DNA of 64,000 nucleotides from DASTFP01 sp963816855 (GTDB lineage: Bacteria; Verrucomicrobiota; Verrucomicrobiia; Chthoniobacterales; Terrimicrobiaceae), in contig CAWFMA010000014.1 in NCBI GenBank assembly GCA_963816855.1, positions 1 to 64,000 of the forward strand. The letters are read 5' to 3'. The notes below the pieces were generated by a model that had not been told where the DNA came from, searched no databases, and saw only the letters and a list, made by a program, of their open reading frames with translations. The first letter of the stretch is position 1; the number at the start of each line of letters is the position of its first letter. Positions 46,001 to 54,497 of the stretch are shown piece after piece. The translations under genes were made by a program, and so were the position numbers.

Positions 46001-46184
46001 TTCCGAAGGCGTCTCGCCTCCGCTTCGCGCGGCAGTCCTGGCACCGGCCCTGCTCCAAATCTTTCCGCCATTCGGACACCGTCCGCGCGCTTAAAGAATC
46101 AGGGGCCCGGTTCGGGCCCACATCCGAAGCCTGGTCGACATGCGAAATGCTAAAGGACAACTTTTAGCTCACAGGCATCCCTTT

Positions 46185-46307
46185 ATGATTGCAACCTTAC
46201 CTCTCATCCTGGCGGCAGCTGGATATTCGTTTCTTTACCTCCTTTTGGGAGGAGGCATTGGCGGAGCGATTATTATATTCATTGTTGCCAAAATGCTCGG
46301 CAAATAG
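46185..46307 (+). CDS. Small single-pass membrane peptide
   Basis: 40 residues: MIATLPLILAAAGYSF followed by a glycine-rich membrane helix (LYLLLGGGIGGAIIIFIVAK) and a KMLGK end. The whole protein is one or two hydrophobic helices with a basic tail. Codon quality is good and the composition is unlike a chance frame. Family not recognised. It lies between the glycosyltransferase relic and mrpF remnant. It may be a genuine small protein or the tail of a lost gene. Confidence 0.45.
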   Translation: MIATLPLILAAAGYSFLYLLLGGGIGGAIIIFIVAKMLGK

Positions 46308-46540
46308 GCCCGCTGAGCCTCTGGTCGTGCAATTCGACGGCGCGTTCGTCGTCCGCAGGGATGACCGAACCGCGCGGTCGAACCGGTCTGCAAAATCAAT
46401 CGATTTTGAGTATTAGTTCCCGGCTCTCGTCGGGTTCTGTTCGGGAGTTGAGCTCAATCCGAGTGCCGGTTTCCAGGGCAGACAAAGCCTTGAGTAGCTC
46501 TGCGCCGGCTGAAATAATCGCTCCATCGCCCTTGGAGACG

Positions 46541-46742
46541 ATTTGCCTTGTTCGTCTCAGGTTGGCGACCGTTTTGGCCCTGCGGCTGGTTTTTGCCGGA
46601 CCCAGCGTGCTGGATCGCATCATTGGCTTTGATGCCGGGGCCATTTGCATGGTCGGCATCATGGTGCTCGTCTCGGTGCGCTGGTGCTAGACTAATTTTT
46701 TCCCTTCTGGGATTCGTCGGGGCCATCGGCTTCGTTTCCTAA
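46541..46742 (+). pseudogene. mrpF: mrpF (Na+/H+ antiporter subunit F) remnant
   Basis: CLVRLRLATVLALRLVFAGP and SVLDRIIGFDAGAICMVGIM reproduce the MrpF pattern (helix, R..xGPS..DR...D). A second frame ends LLGFVGAIGFVS, the third helix, and stops at 46742. One frameshift near 46687 and the missing N-terminal helix mark it as dead. MrpF is a small subunit of the seven-subunit Mrp/Mnh sodium-proton antiporter. Confidence 0.6.
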
Positions 46743-46783
46743 CTCAACACGGCGATTCCCCACCCGAGAAAGTCCAGCGCGGC

Positions 46784-47064
46784 ATGGGAGGAAAAGAAAC
46801 GCTCGTGCACCTCATGATCCAGGACGCCATCGTTTGTCTTTTTCTTCTGCTGGGATCCGCGCTGATGCTGGTCGCCAGCATCAGGCTGGTGCGTTTGCCG
46901 GATCCTCTAAGCTCGCACACGCTCTCACCAAGGCCACGACGTTGGGCATTTCGCTTCTTCTTGTCGCGCTTTGGTTGGCTCTCGACGATGAGACCGCCGC
47001 CCTAAAGATCCTGCTTGTTTATCATATGCTGCCTCCTGACCACCTTGCTTTCGGGCCGCTTGGT
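46784..47064 (+). pseudogene. mrpG: mrpG (Na+/H+ antiporter subunit G) remnant
   Basis: The ATG at 46784 gives DAIVCLFLLLGSALMLVASI then RLVRLPDPLS. In the next frame AHALTKATTLGISLLLVALW follows. Together these match MrpG, with its RLPD..xR.HA.TKA..LG motif. A frameshift lies near 46910, and the second half is poor. Order F then G agrees with normal mrp operons; subunits A-E are not in the window, so only the operon's tail remains. Confidence 0.6.
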
Positions 47065-47218
47065 GGCGTCTCTCCACTATCGCCAACTTCACAGAAAAGA
47101 GCGCCGTTCCACTCGAAAGACCAAGCAGGAGACTCAAAGCAGGGATTAGCCAAACATCCCGGTCCGCCGCTGTTCAGACTCGCCGCCCCGCCCCGGCCTT
47201 AGGCCCCCGGGAGATTGC

Positions 47219-48124
47219 TTACGGCGCCCCAAGCAACGCCTTTTTCGCTGCCGCCAATTCCTCTTGCTTGGCGCCGTCAACCTTTGGGTAGGCAAGATCC
47301 AAGGAGGCCAGGGCGTCGATCACCGCCGCGGCAACAACTACCCGTGTAAACCATTTGTGGTCGGCCGGGACGACGTACCACGGCGCTTCCTCGGTCGCCG
47401 TCTCGCGAATCGTCTCCTCGTAAGCTTTCATGTATTCGTCCCAAAAGCCCCGCTCTTTCGCGTCGTTTGCCGAGAACTTCCAATTTTTGTCCGGATTGTC
47501 GAGGCGCTCGAGAAAACGCTTCTTTTGTTCCTTGTTGGAAACGTGGAGGAAGAATTTGCGGACGATTGTTCCATTGCGCGTCAGGTGGCGCTCGAAGCTG
47601 CGGATGTCCTGAAAGCGCTGGTCCCAAAGATCTTTGGTGACGCACTCCTTGGGCAGTTTCTGCCCCGAAAGAAACTCCGGGTGCACGCGCACGACAAGCG
47701 TCTCCTCGTAGTAGCTGCGGTTGAAAATACCGATGCGGCCGCGCTCCGGCAACGCCTTTACGCACCGCCAGAGAAAATCATGATCGAGATCCTCAGCCGT
47801 CGGCGCTTTGAAGGACGATACCTGGCACCCCTGCGGATTGACCCCGGACATGACATGTTTGATGGCGCCGTCCTTTCCGGCCGCGTCCATCGCCTGGAAG
47901 ATGATCAGGAGCGACCAGCGGTCTTGCGCGTAGAGAGCGTCCTGCAACTCCGACAGGATCTGCACGCCGGTTTGCAATGCTTCCTTCGCCCGCTCCCTGT
48001 CTTCGGATTTGAGTTCGCCGGTGTCGCCAGGGTCTATGTCCGCGAGCTGGAACTTCTCGCCGTCCTTGATGCGATACGGTTTTGAGAATTTTCGGACTGT
48101 TTCAATGACTTCGCTGTTTTTCAT
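47219..48124 (-). CDS. ppk2: Polyphosphate kinase 2 (PPK2 family)
   Basis: 301 residues. Walker A is MDAAGKDGAIKHVMSGVNPQ (Lys about 84). The second block is RIGIFNRSYYEETLVVRVHP, the lid is RNGTIVRKFFLHVSNKEQKK, and APWYVVPADHKWFTRVVVAA is the C-terminal block. This is the single-domain class of polyphosphate:nucleotide phosphotransferases, which use polyphosphate to phosphorylate AMP or ADP, or run in reverse. It is monocistronic. With glgC in the same window it adds to the storage-compound theme. Confidence 0.93.
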   Translation of the reverse strand: MKNSEVIETVRKFSKPYRIKDGEKFQLADIDPGDTGELKSEDRERAKEALQTGVQILSELQDALYAQDRWSLLIIFQAMDAAGKDGAIKHVMSGVNPQGCQVSSFKAPTAEDLDHDFLWRCVKALPERGRIGIFNRSYYEETLVVRVHPEFLSGQKLPKECVTKDLWDQRFQDIRSFERHLTRNGTIVRKFFLHVSNKEQKKRFLERLDNPDKNWKFSANDAKERGFWDEYMKAYEETIRETATEEAPWYVVPADHKWFTRVVVAAAVIDALASLDLAYPKVDGAKQEELAAAKKALLGAP

Positions 48125-48423
48125 GAGGCTGTGGTTTCTGTTCGAGCATTCTGCCTGGTTGTGCCGCCAAGCTTTCGCTTACCTTGGAGAATGCCTCTGT
48201 CGGGTTGGCTTTCCGCGAGTCCAACCCGGCTCGCGGCGGAGGTTGGTGCGACGGCCTTTTCAGACACTGCTCTACGAAATCAAGCGCTGCATGACCAGCT
48301 AATTGGCCGGCCAATCCGAACCCCGGAGCTGCAATCTCATGCAGAATGGGAGCAAAAGCGGTGAAGATGGTCGCCCCATCGGCTGTGGCAAAGATTCGGA
48401 AGGGCGGCGCTGGATTCCCAGGC
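48125..48423. other. Intergenic, no supported gene
   Basis: 300 bases between the PPK2 start and the multicopper oxidase stop. Open frames here are antisense or lack motifs. Nothing clear was seen. Confidence 0.4.
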
Positions 48424-49851
48424 TCAACCGTGCGGCGCTGCCGGGAGTTGGGATTCGGCCATGCGGCCGAGGTCGCGGAGCATCTCCTCGCGCGTGGCGG
48501 GAATCGCCTGCGTGCCGGGTGGGTTTTCGAACCAGCCTCCATAAGCAAAATCCGTGCCTTCCTCAGCCCGCAGATCCCCAAGATCCGCACGGACTTTGAG
48601 ATTCGTGTACATCCCGCCCATGGTGATGTAGCCGTGAGGACCGGGAGAACCGACCATCGGCACGCTGTTAGCCGGAATGCTCATCCGCATATCCCCCATC
48701 TCTCCCATGCCGTCCTGGCCCATGGTCATATAGCCGGGTAGAAAAATGTTCACCTGCTTGTCGAGCGCGCCGGGATCAACGCCGACGACATTGGGAAGTC
48801 CGTGGCCCATCTGGTTCATGACGTGATGAGTCATGTGGCAATGCATCGCCCAGTCGCCGGGATTATTGGCCACGAATTCCACCGTCCGAGTGCTGCCCAC
48901 TGGCACGAGGACGGTGGTTGCCGGCCACTGGGCGATTTCGGAGACCGAGCCACCATCCCGTTCTGTGATGCGCCAGGAGTGGCCGTGAATATGCATCGGA
49001 TGGTGATCCATCGCGGAGAGGTTGCCAAAGCGAATGCGCACGCGGTCGCCCAGTTTTGCCAGCAACGGCGCGGCGCCCGGATAGGCGCGCGCATTGAGGG
49101 TCAGAACATTGAATTCCACCATTTCGTTGGGGTCGGGCCGCTTCGTGCCCGGCACGATTTTCCACTCGCTAAGCATAAATACGTAGTCCTTGTCGGGCGG
49201 CGGAACCTTCGGCTCGCGCGGATGAACGACGAACATTCCAAGCATTCCGAGAGCCATTTGAGTCATCTCGTCGTGATGCGAATGATACATGAAGGTTCCG
49301 TGCTGCCAGACCGTGAACTCGTACCTGAACGTCTGTCCCGGACCGATCGGCTGCTGATTCAGGCCCCCGACGCCATCCATGCCGCTTGGCAGAATGATTC
49401 CGTGCCAATGAATGCTCGTGGAGGCGGGCAGTTTGTTCGTGACATAGATGCGCACCCGGTCGCCTTCCAGGCATTCGATCGTGGGCCCATGCACTTGGCC
49501 GTTGAAGCCCCAGCAAAAAGCGCGCAACTCATCGTTGTAGTTTGTCTTCGGGATGAAGACGTGATCGACCTCCTTGCAGATGAGGTGAAACACTTTGACG
49601 CCATCAACCACGCGAAATGGCAGCGAAGAACCGTTGAGGGTGATCACCGGCCGATAGTCCCGCCCAGGCTCTCCCGGGGATAGCGGCGGCTTTGTCCACA
49701 CCGGTTGAACCGTCTGGTCGAAATGGTCGCCGCCGGCCTGCGGTTGCGCGGCGTTCTGCGCTCTGAGGAGAGGCGGCCAGGCGGCAGCCCCTGCCAGGAA
49801 GGCGGTTCGGCCGACAAAGCCGCGGCGCGTGAAAACGGGTTGATTCTTCAT
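48424..49851 (-). CDS. Multicopper oxidase (CopA-like), Tat-exported
   Basis: 475 residues. The N-terminus TRRGFVGRTAFLAGAAAWPP is a twin-arginine signal. The copper sites are complete: HWHG (148-151), HSHH (190-193), HPMHIHGH (284-291) and HCHMTHHVMNQM (337-348), giving the type 1, 2 and 3 coppers. A Met-rich tail (TMGQDGMGEMGDMRMSIP) resembles copper-tolerance oxidases, which oxidise Cu(I) in the periplasm; manganese or phenol oxidation is an alternative. Its start overlaps the TolC stop by 4 bp (ATGA), so it is the last gene of a metal-resistance operon. Confidence 0.93.
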   Translation of the reverse strand: MKNQPVFTRRGFVGRTAFLAGAAAWPPLLRAQNAAQPQAGGDHFDQTVQPVWTKPPLSPGEPGRDYRPVITLNGSSLPFRVVDGVKVFHLICKEVDHVFIPKTNYNDELRAFCWGFNGQVHGPTIECLEGDRVRIYVTNKLPASTSIHWHGIILPSGMDGVGGLNQQPIGPGQTFRYEFTVWQHGTFMYHSHHDEMTQMALGMLGMFVVHPREPKVPPPDKDYVFMLSEWKIVPGTKRPDPNEMVEFNVLTLNARAYPGAAPLLAKLGDRVRIRFGNLSAMDHHPMHIHGHSWRITERDGGSVSEIAQWPATTVLVPVGSTRTVEFVANNPGDWAMHCHMTHHVMNQMGHGLPNVVGVDPGALDKQVNIFLPGYMTMGQDGMGEMGDMRMSIPANSVPMVGSPGPHGYITMGGMYTNLKVRADLGDLRAEEGTDFAYGGWFENPPGTQAIPATREEMLRDLGRMAESQLPAAPHG

Positions 49852-51242
49852 GGTTTTTCCTTGGTGGTTTTTCCGTCCGCGCGGGAAGGAATGTTGGGGG
49901 AGGGAAGCTTTCCTCCGACAGTGCGCTCGAGTTTTGCCCGGGTGATCCAGTAATCACGCAGGGTGTCGATATAGCCGCGCTCGGCCTCAAGTTCCGCCGA
50001 TTTCGCGAGGAAAAGCTCGTAGGGGCTGACTTGCATTGCGTTGTACTGGAGCAATGTCCTGTTGACGATCTTGATTCGGGTCGGCAGCACTTCGTCATGA
50101 TAAAATCTTGCCATGTCGCGGAGACTGGCGAGGCGGTCACGCAATTCTCTTGTCTCGGAGCGGATTGTAATGGCCAGCCCAGCCAGCCGATTTTCCGCGC
50201 GGCGCAATTCAGCCGCGCCTCGCGCCAATCGCGCCTGGCCCTGGTTGAAAATAGGGAGCTCCAGGCGAAAGGCAGGCCCCATGTTGAGAGCGCCTTCGAT
50301 ATCACGCTCGCCCGTGAATCCGAACTCCAGGACGGGGATCCAGCGATAGATTCTTGAAAGCCCGAGGGCTGCCGCGACGCTTGTCAGCTCGCGATGCGCG
50401 GCGCGCAGATCGAGCCGCTGCGAGACGGCGAGGGATTCCAAACCTTTCTGAGAGAAATCGGAGTCCGGTATGGGCATAATGTCGCCCTGGACTCGCCACG
50501 CGGTCTCGACCCCCCAGAGGCCAAGCAGACGAGTCAGCTCCTCCCGCTTGTCGCGCAGGTCGGCCTCCGCCTTGGCTAGATCGAGCCGCCCCTGGCTGTA
50601 CGAGGCTTGCGATTGCAGCAATGCCAGATCGGTGATGTTCCCGGCCTCGAATTGTTTCTGCGCAAGACCAAGTGAAGCGGCATTGGTTTCCTGGATGACT
50701 CTCAGCCGCGAAACCAATTGTTGATCGGCCTGCACTGTAACGAACGCCGCCTTGACCTTTTCCACCAGCTGAAGCGCCTCATCGGAGACGCGGAGCTCGA
50801 TCGCCTCCAACCGCTCCGCGGAAATCTTCTTTTTCAAGGGAATCATGAGGAGCTGAGCAAACTCCTGAGCCACAAGCCACGCGTACCTATTCAGGGTCCC
50901 AGCAGCCACCGGGAACTGCACCTCAAAATCCAAGGAGGGATTGGGCAAGGTGACCGCCTCGATCAAGTCCGCCTGCGCGATTCCGACTTCTTCAAACGTC
51001 ACCTGCAGACCGCGATTGTTCAAAAGCGCGATATGGACCGCGCTGGCGACCGTGAGCGGGTTTTTCAGCAGCCCGCGAACGATGGCGGAGGTCTCTGCGC
51101 GACTCGCCAGCTCCTTCTCCCAGCGAACGTCGGCGCCGGTGCGCTCTCGGACTTCCTTCTGAACTTGCCGGAAGGCTTCGGCCTGCATCGCTGTAGCGGC
51201 GACGGCTAAGAGCGTGAACCAGAGGGCGAGTCGTTTCGTCAT
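49848..51242 (-). CDS. TolC-family outer-membrane efflux protein (CusC-like)
   Basis: 464 residues from the ATG at 51242; the TTG three codons earlier is less likely. Signal peptide FTLLAVAATAMQAEA. Long heptad-rich helices in two repeats (TVASAVHIALLNNRGLQVTF; ADLIEAVTLPNPSLDFEVQF; LALLQSQASYSQGRLDLAKA) form the outer-membrane tunnel of tripartite pumps. Inner-membrane RND and membrane-fusion partners are absent nearby. It follows the small lipoprotein gene by 5 bp and overlaps the multicopper oxidase. Confidence 0.9.
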   Translation of the reverse strand: MTKRLALWFTLLAVAATAMQAEAFRQVQKEVRERTGADVRWEKELASRAETSAIVRGLLKNPLTVASAVHIALLNNRGLQVTFEEVGIAQADLIEAVTLPNPSLDFEVQFPVAAGTLNRYAWLVAQEFAQLLMIPLKKKISAERLEAIELRVSDEALQLVEKVKAAFVTVQADQQLVSRLRVIQETNAASLGLAQKQFEAGNITDLALLQSQASYSQGRLDLAKAEADLRDKREELTRLLGLWGVETAWRVQGDIMPIPDSDFSQKGLESLAVSQRLDLRAAHRELTSVAAALGLSRIYRWIPVLEFGFTGERDIEGALNMGPAFRLELPIFNQGQARLARGAAELRRAENRLAGLAITIRSETRELRDRLASLRDMARFYHDEVLPTRIKIVNRTLLQYNAMQVSPYELFLAKSAELEAERGYIDTLRDYWITRAKLERTVGGKLPSPNIPSRADGKTTKEKP

Positions 51243-51247
51243 ATGCT

Positions 51248-51796
51248 TCAATGATTGGCCGAGGGCCCGTCCTGGGTGGAATCACCCTGGGAAGGCCCCG
51301 CTTTCCTCAGAAGGTCCCGCGTCGCACGAGTGGGTTGGTCCATGGAAAGGTCCTGCCGCCGGGTGATGGAGGCCTCGGGCGCTTCCGGGCTCGCGGGATG
51401 CGTCGCGGGAAACGCCGCAAGAGGCGCCGAGGCGCACCCAGCCGATAGCGCCACCAGAACTACCGCAAAGACGCCGGCAACCGGTACTGCCCGCCGGCCG
51501 CGGTGAGCATTCGGCGCAAGTGCCGTTCTGAGAACCTGAGAATTGAGAAAACGTCTGAGCCGAAGAAAGGCCCGACGGCGCTCACGCGAGAGCGCGGCTC
51601 CGCGGCAAGCGCTCACCCGGCGCGGCATTCGGCCAGACGGCGTTTCTTCTTCCCGCCCGCAGTGGGACGTTTGTCTCTTGCCTTTTCCGGCTTTGGCGAG
51701 CCGGCCAGGATCGTTGCGATCCTCGCCGCTTGGCCAAGCCAATGGACCCTCGCCAAGGGCACATTCTCCAGTTCCTTCATCGATGAGAGTTTTCAT
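51248..51796 (-). CDS. Lipoprotein-like protein of the metal operon, unusual long N-terminus
   Basis: 182 residues from the ATG at 51796, which has an excellent GGGAGGAG ribosome-binding site. The last 80 residues contain a lipobox-like segment FAVVLVALSAGC and a Pro/Ala-rich tail (HPASPEAPEASI), as in small lipoproteins found beside CusC-type TolC proteins. The first 100 residues are highly basic, and a normal lipoprotein signal would start just before VPVAGVFAVVL. Either the true start is internal, or an inserted or shifted sequence lies upstream. It ends 5 bp before tolC. Confidence 0.55.
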   Translation of the reverse strand: MKTLIDEGTGECALGEGPLAWPSGEDRNDPGRLAKAGKGKRQTSHCGREEETPSGRMPRRVSACRGAALSRERRRAFLRLRRFLNSQVLRTALAPNAHRGRRAVPVAGVFAVVLVALSAGCASAPLAAFPATHPASPEAPEASITRRQDLSMDQPTRATRDLLRKAGPSQGDSTQDGPSANH

Positions 51797-51884
51797 TTTG
51801 CTCCTCCCTTGCATTGCATACGCGCCACCTGAGCGAGCCGCTTCAGAAGGCTCAGCTCGAAAACCGCCGGCGGCAGTTTGGAAT

Positions 51885-52298
51885 CTAGGCCAGCGAACGG
51901 GGAGGAGCGTGCGAGAGCAGGCTCCGATTCAAAACCAGAACTGCAAAACAGGGGACCCCTTGCGGCGGACCCGCGCCTTCGGAGAACCCCACGGCCAAGC
52001 TCGCAGCCACAAGCGGCTCGATCTGGCCGGCGCAATACAAGGGCAATTCCTTCAAATGAAGAGCCGGCGCTGCAGCGGCGACCGGCATCGGAGCAGCCAA
52101 ATCCTCGCAACATCGAGCGGATTGACCCTTCGATTGCGCAGGTTCCTTCTCGGAATGGCAGCAGTCATGGCGGCCATCGATCCTTGGATTCTCCATCGCC
52201 GTTAACGCACAATGGTTGGAAGCAAGGAACCACGCCGGAGCGACAACGGCGAGGAGGAAAACGCTTGCGAATCGGCGTAGCTGGCCCAAGCTCTTCAC
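51885..52298 (-). CDS. Cys-rich exported protein of the metal operon
   Basis: 137 residues if started at the GTG at 52298, which gives a clean signal peptide (KSLGQLRRFASVFLLAVVAP then AWFLASNHCAL); ATG at 52349 would add 17 unhelpful residues. After the signal come SNHCAL, HDCCHSEKE and RCCEDL, that is, five Cys and three His in about 50 residues, and a C-terminal hydrophobic FAVLVLNRSLL. It has the look of a periplasmic copper or zinc binder. It is the first gene of the four-gene minus-strand operon. Family name not recalled. Confidence 0.6.
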   Translation of the reverse strand: MKSLGQLRRFASVFLLAVVAPAWFLASNHCALTAMENPRIDGRHDCCHSEKEPAQSKGQSARCCEDLAAPMPVAAAAPALHLKELPLYCAGQIEPLVAASLAVGFSEGAGPPQGVPCFAVLVLNRSLLSHAPPRSLA

Positions 52299-52481
52299 CC
52301 GCCCAACATATCTCCCGTAAGGTCGCGGAGCAAGCGGCTTTGAAACCATGCCCGAGACCAAGCGGGCGGGTCTCGAAGCCTGGGAATTCCCGATCCGCAA
52401 CGAACTTTGCCTCGCAGTCTGGCGAAGAACCCCAATTCGCGCGGCTTGGAGGAGCCCCAGGTTTTCAAAAACCGAGGTCTT

Positions 52482-52967
52482 CTATTTCCTTTTCCCTTCC
52501 AAAAACCGCTCGAAGGCGGCCAGCGTTTCGCTGCTTACATGATGCTCGATGCCCTCCGCGTCAGCGCGTGCAACCGACGACGAAACACCGAGCGCCTTGA
52601 GAAAAGCGACAACCGTTTCATGGCGCGCCTTCGCCTTCGCCGCCAGTTTGCGTCCCGTGTCGGTAAGAAATATCGAGCGATAGGGCTGAGTGGTCACCAG
52701 TCCCTCCCTTTGCAAGCGCTCGATCGTGCGGATCACGGTCACATGGCTAACCCCTAGCAATTTGGCCAGGTCAGTGACCCGCGCCTCGCCAAAAGCGGAA
52801 ATGAGATCCGCAATCCCCTCCACATAGTCCTGCGCGCGCTCCTGCGCGTGCTGCTGACGCGTCCGGCGCTGATTGGCGGCCAGCTCCCTGTCGTTGAGCG
52901 GAGGTGCCGGACGCTTGGGTGGCGGCGCCGGCAAACCGCGCCGCGGACTGCCGCCTTTCGAAGTCAT
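52482..52967 (-). CDS. mntR: Manganese-responsive DtxR-family repressor (MntR)
   Basis: 161 residues from the ATG at 52967, with GAGGA just upstream. A basic, Pro-rich N-terminal extension precedes the winged helix (VTDLAKLLGVSHVTVIRTIE then RLQREGLVTTQPYRSIFLTD) and the metal-binding/dimer domain (FLKALGVSSSVARADAEGIE then HHVSSETLAAFERFL). His and Glu in EGIEHH fit the MntR metal site. It is divergent from mntH over 110 bp holding a clear palindromic operator, so it should repress manganese uptake when manganese is plentiful. Confidence 0.9.
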   Translation of the reverse strand: MTSKGGSPRRGLPAPPPKRPAPPLNDRELAANQRRTRQQHAQERAQDYVEGIADLISAFGEARVTDLAKLLGVSHVTVIRTIERLQREGLVTTQPYRSIFLTDTGRKLAAKAKARHETVVAFLKALGVSSSVARADAEGIEHHVSSETLAAFERFLEGKRK

Positions 52968-52995
52968 CCATTCCTCGTGGCATAAAAGAAGGCAG

Positions 52996-53023
52996 TTGAC
53001 AAACATTGCCTTCACTGAATAAT
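52996..53023 (+). promoter_or_regulatory. mntH promoter
   Basis: TTGACA at 52996-53001 and AATAAT at 53018-53023 with a 16-base spacer. The operator palindrome lies just downstream across the expected transcription start. Confidence 0.6.
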
Positions 53024-53034
53024 TAGCCCAACGA

Positions 53035-53054
53035 AATGTAGCCCATACTACATT
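53035..53054. promoter_or_regulatory. Putative MntR operator
   Basis: AATGTAG-CCCATA-CTACATT is a perfect 7-bp inverted repeat with 6-base spacer. It lies 12-31 bases after the -10 box and 27 bases before the mntH start, the position expected for a repressor site. A half-site-like TAGCCCA is repeated at 53024. Confidence 0.7.
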
Positions 53055-53080
53055 ATGCAGTTTAGGCCACGCTGAGAGAA

Positions 53081-54484
53081 ATGAATTACGAATCTGAAAA
53101 AGTTACGAAGGCGCGCGAGCTCAGGGCATGGAAACGCCAGGCTGCCAATGTGAGCCTTCCCGAAGTGCATCGCAGCATTCTGGTTCCGAGCAACGCTCCC
53201 TTTTGGAGAAAGATGCTGGCGTTCGCGGGGCCGGGATTTCTGGTGGCGGTGGGGTATATGGATCCGGGAAACTGGGCCACGGACCTCGCGGGCGGAGCGC
53301 AGTTCGGCTACACGTTGTTGTCGGTCGTTTTGATCTCAAATCTCATGGCCATTTTGCTTCAGCACCTGTGTGTCAAGCTGGGCGTGGTTACGGGGCGTGA
53401 TCTTGCGCAGGCGTGCCGGGATCACTATTCCAAGCCCGTCGTCCTCTCTCTTTGGGTTCTTTGCGAATTGGCGATCGCGGCTTGCGATCTTGCGGAGGTG
53501 GTGGGTTCCGCGATCGGCCTGCAGCTTCTGTTCGGCATTCCGCTTGTCTGGGGCTGCATCATTACCTGCCTGGACGTCCTCGCGGTCCTCTATCTTCAGA
53601 ACAAGGGCTTTCGGTATGTCGAGGCGCTGGTGATCACCCTCATCGCCACGATTGGCACGTGTTTCGCCGCGGAGTTGATGTTCGCCAAGCCGAGTTTGAC
53701 CGGGGTCGTTATGGGATTTGTGCCCAGCGCGGAGATCCTAAGAAATCAGAATATGCTCTATGTGAGCATTGGCATCCTGGGCGCTACTGTAATGCCTCAC
53801 AATTTGTACCTCCACTCGTCGATCGTGCAGACTCGGCGGTTCGAGCGAACTCCGGAAGGGCACCGTGAAGCGATCAAGTTCGCCACCATCGACTCTTCGT
53901 TCGCTTTGATGTTCGCGCTTTTTATCAACGCCGCGATCTTGATCCTTTCTGCCGCAGTCTTTCATTGGTCAGGCCACCACGACGTCGCGGAAATCCAGGA
54001 TGCCTACAGGTTGCTCAGCCCGACCCTGGGCGTGACCGTGGCGAGCACGCTCTTCGCGGTCGCCTTGCTGGCCTCCGGCCAGAACTCGACTTTGACCGGA
54101 ACTCTGGCTGGCCAGATTGTCATGGAGGGCTTTCTGAACTTTCGTATCACACCGTGGCTCAGGCGGTTGATCACGCGCGGCATCGCGATTATCCCGGCGG
54201 TAGTCATCATTGGATTTTACGGCGAAAGCAGAACGACAGATTTGCTCGTGGCGAGCCAGGTCGTGCTGAGCATGCAACTCGGTTTTGCGGTCTGGCCCCT
54301 CATGCGTTTCACTGGCGAGAAGCGAAAAATGGGAGAATTTTCCAATGGGGTGTGGATCAAGATCCTCGGATGGAGCACGACATTCTTGATCATCACGCTC
54401 AACGTGAAGTTGCTCTTCGATACGTTTGTGCCGGAAGCGGTGCGTGACGTTTTTTATGGGGCGCTCGGACTTCCGACACCCTAA
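53081..54484 (+). CDS. mntH: Nramp-type Mn2+/Fe2+ proton symporter
   Basis: 467 residues with about eleven helices. The helix 1 metal-binding DPGNW is in YMDPGNWATDLAGG, and helix 6 has MPHNLYLHSSIVQTRR. Typical Nramp loops follow (ALLASGQNSTLTGTLAGQIV). It imports Mn2+ with protons through the inner membrane. It is controlled by the promoter and palindrome at 52996-53054 and is followed by a universal stress protein gene 13 bp later, which probably shares its transcript. Confidence 0.95.
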   Translation: MNYESEKVTKARELRAWKRQAANVSLPEVHRSILVPSNAPFWRKMLAFAGPGFLVAVGYMDPGNWATDLAGGAQFGYTLLSVVLISNLMAILLQHLCVKLGVVTGRDLAQACRDHYSKPVVLSLWVLCELAIAACDLAEVVGSAIGLQLLFGIPLVWGCIITCLDVLAVLYLQNKGFRYVEALVITLIATIGTCFAAELMFAKPSLTGVVMGFVPSAEILRNQNMLYVSIGILGATVMPHNLYLHSSIVQTRRFERTPEGHREAIKFATIDSSFALMFALFINAAILILSAAVFHWSGHHDVAEIQDAYRLLSPTLGVTVASTLFAVALLASGQNSTLTGTLAGQIVMEGFLNFRITPWLRRLITRGIAIIPAVVIIGFYGESRTTDLLVASQVVLSMQLGFAVWPLMRFTGEKRKMGEFSNGVWIKILGWSTTFLIITLNVKLLFDTFVPEAVRDVFYGALGLPTP

Positions 54485-54497
54485 CGACCCTCATGCC

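Noticed and set aside
46396..46662. 88-codon minus-strand frame with a protein-like C-terminus
   Set aside because: No start or family motif; overlaps the mrpF remnant, which has specific conserved residues.
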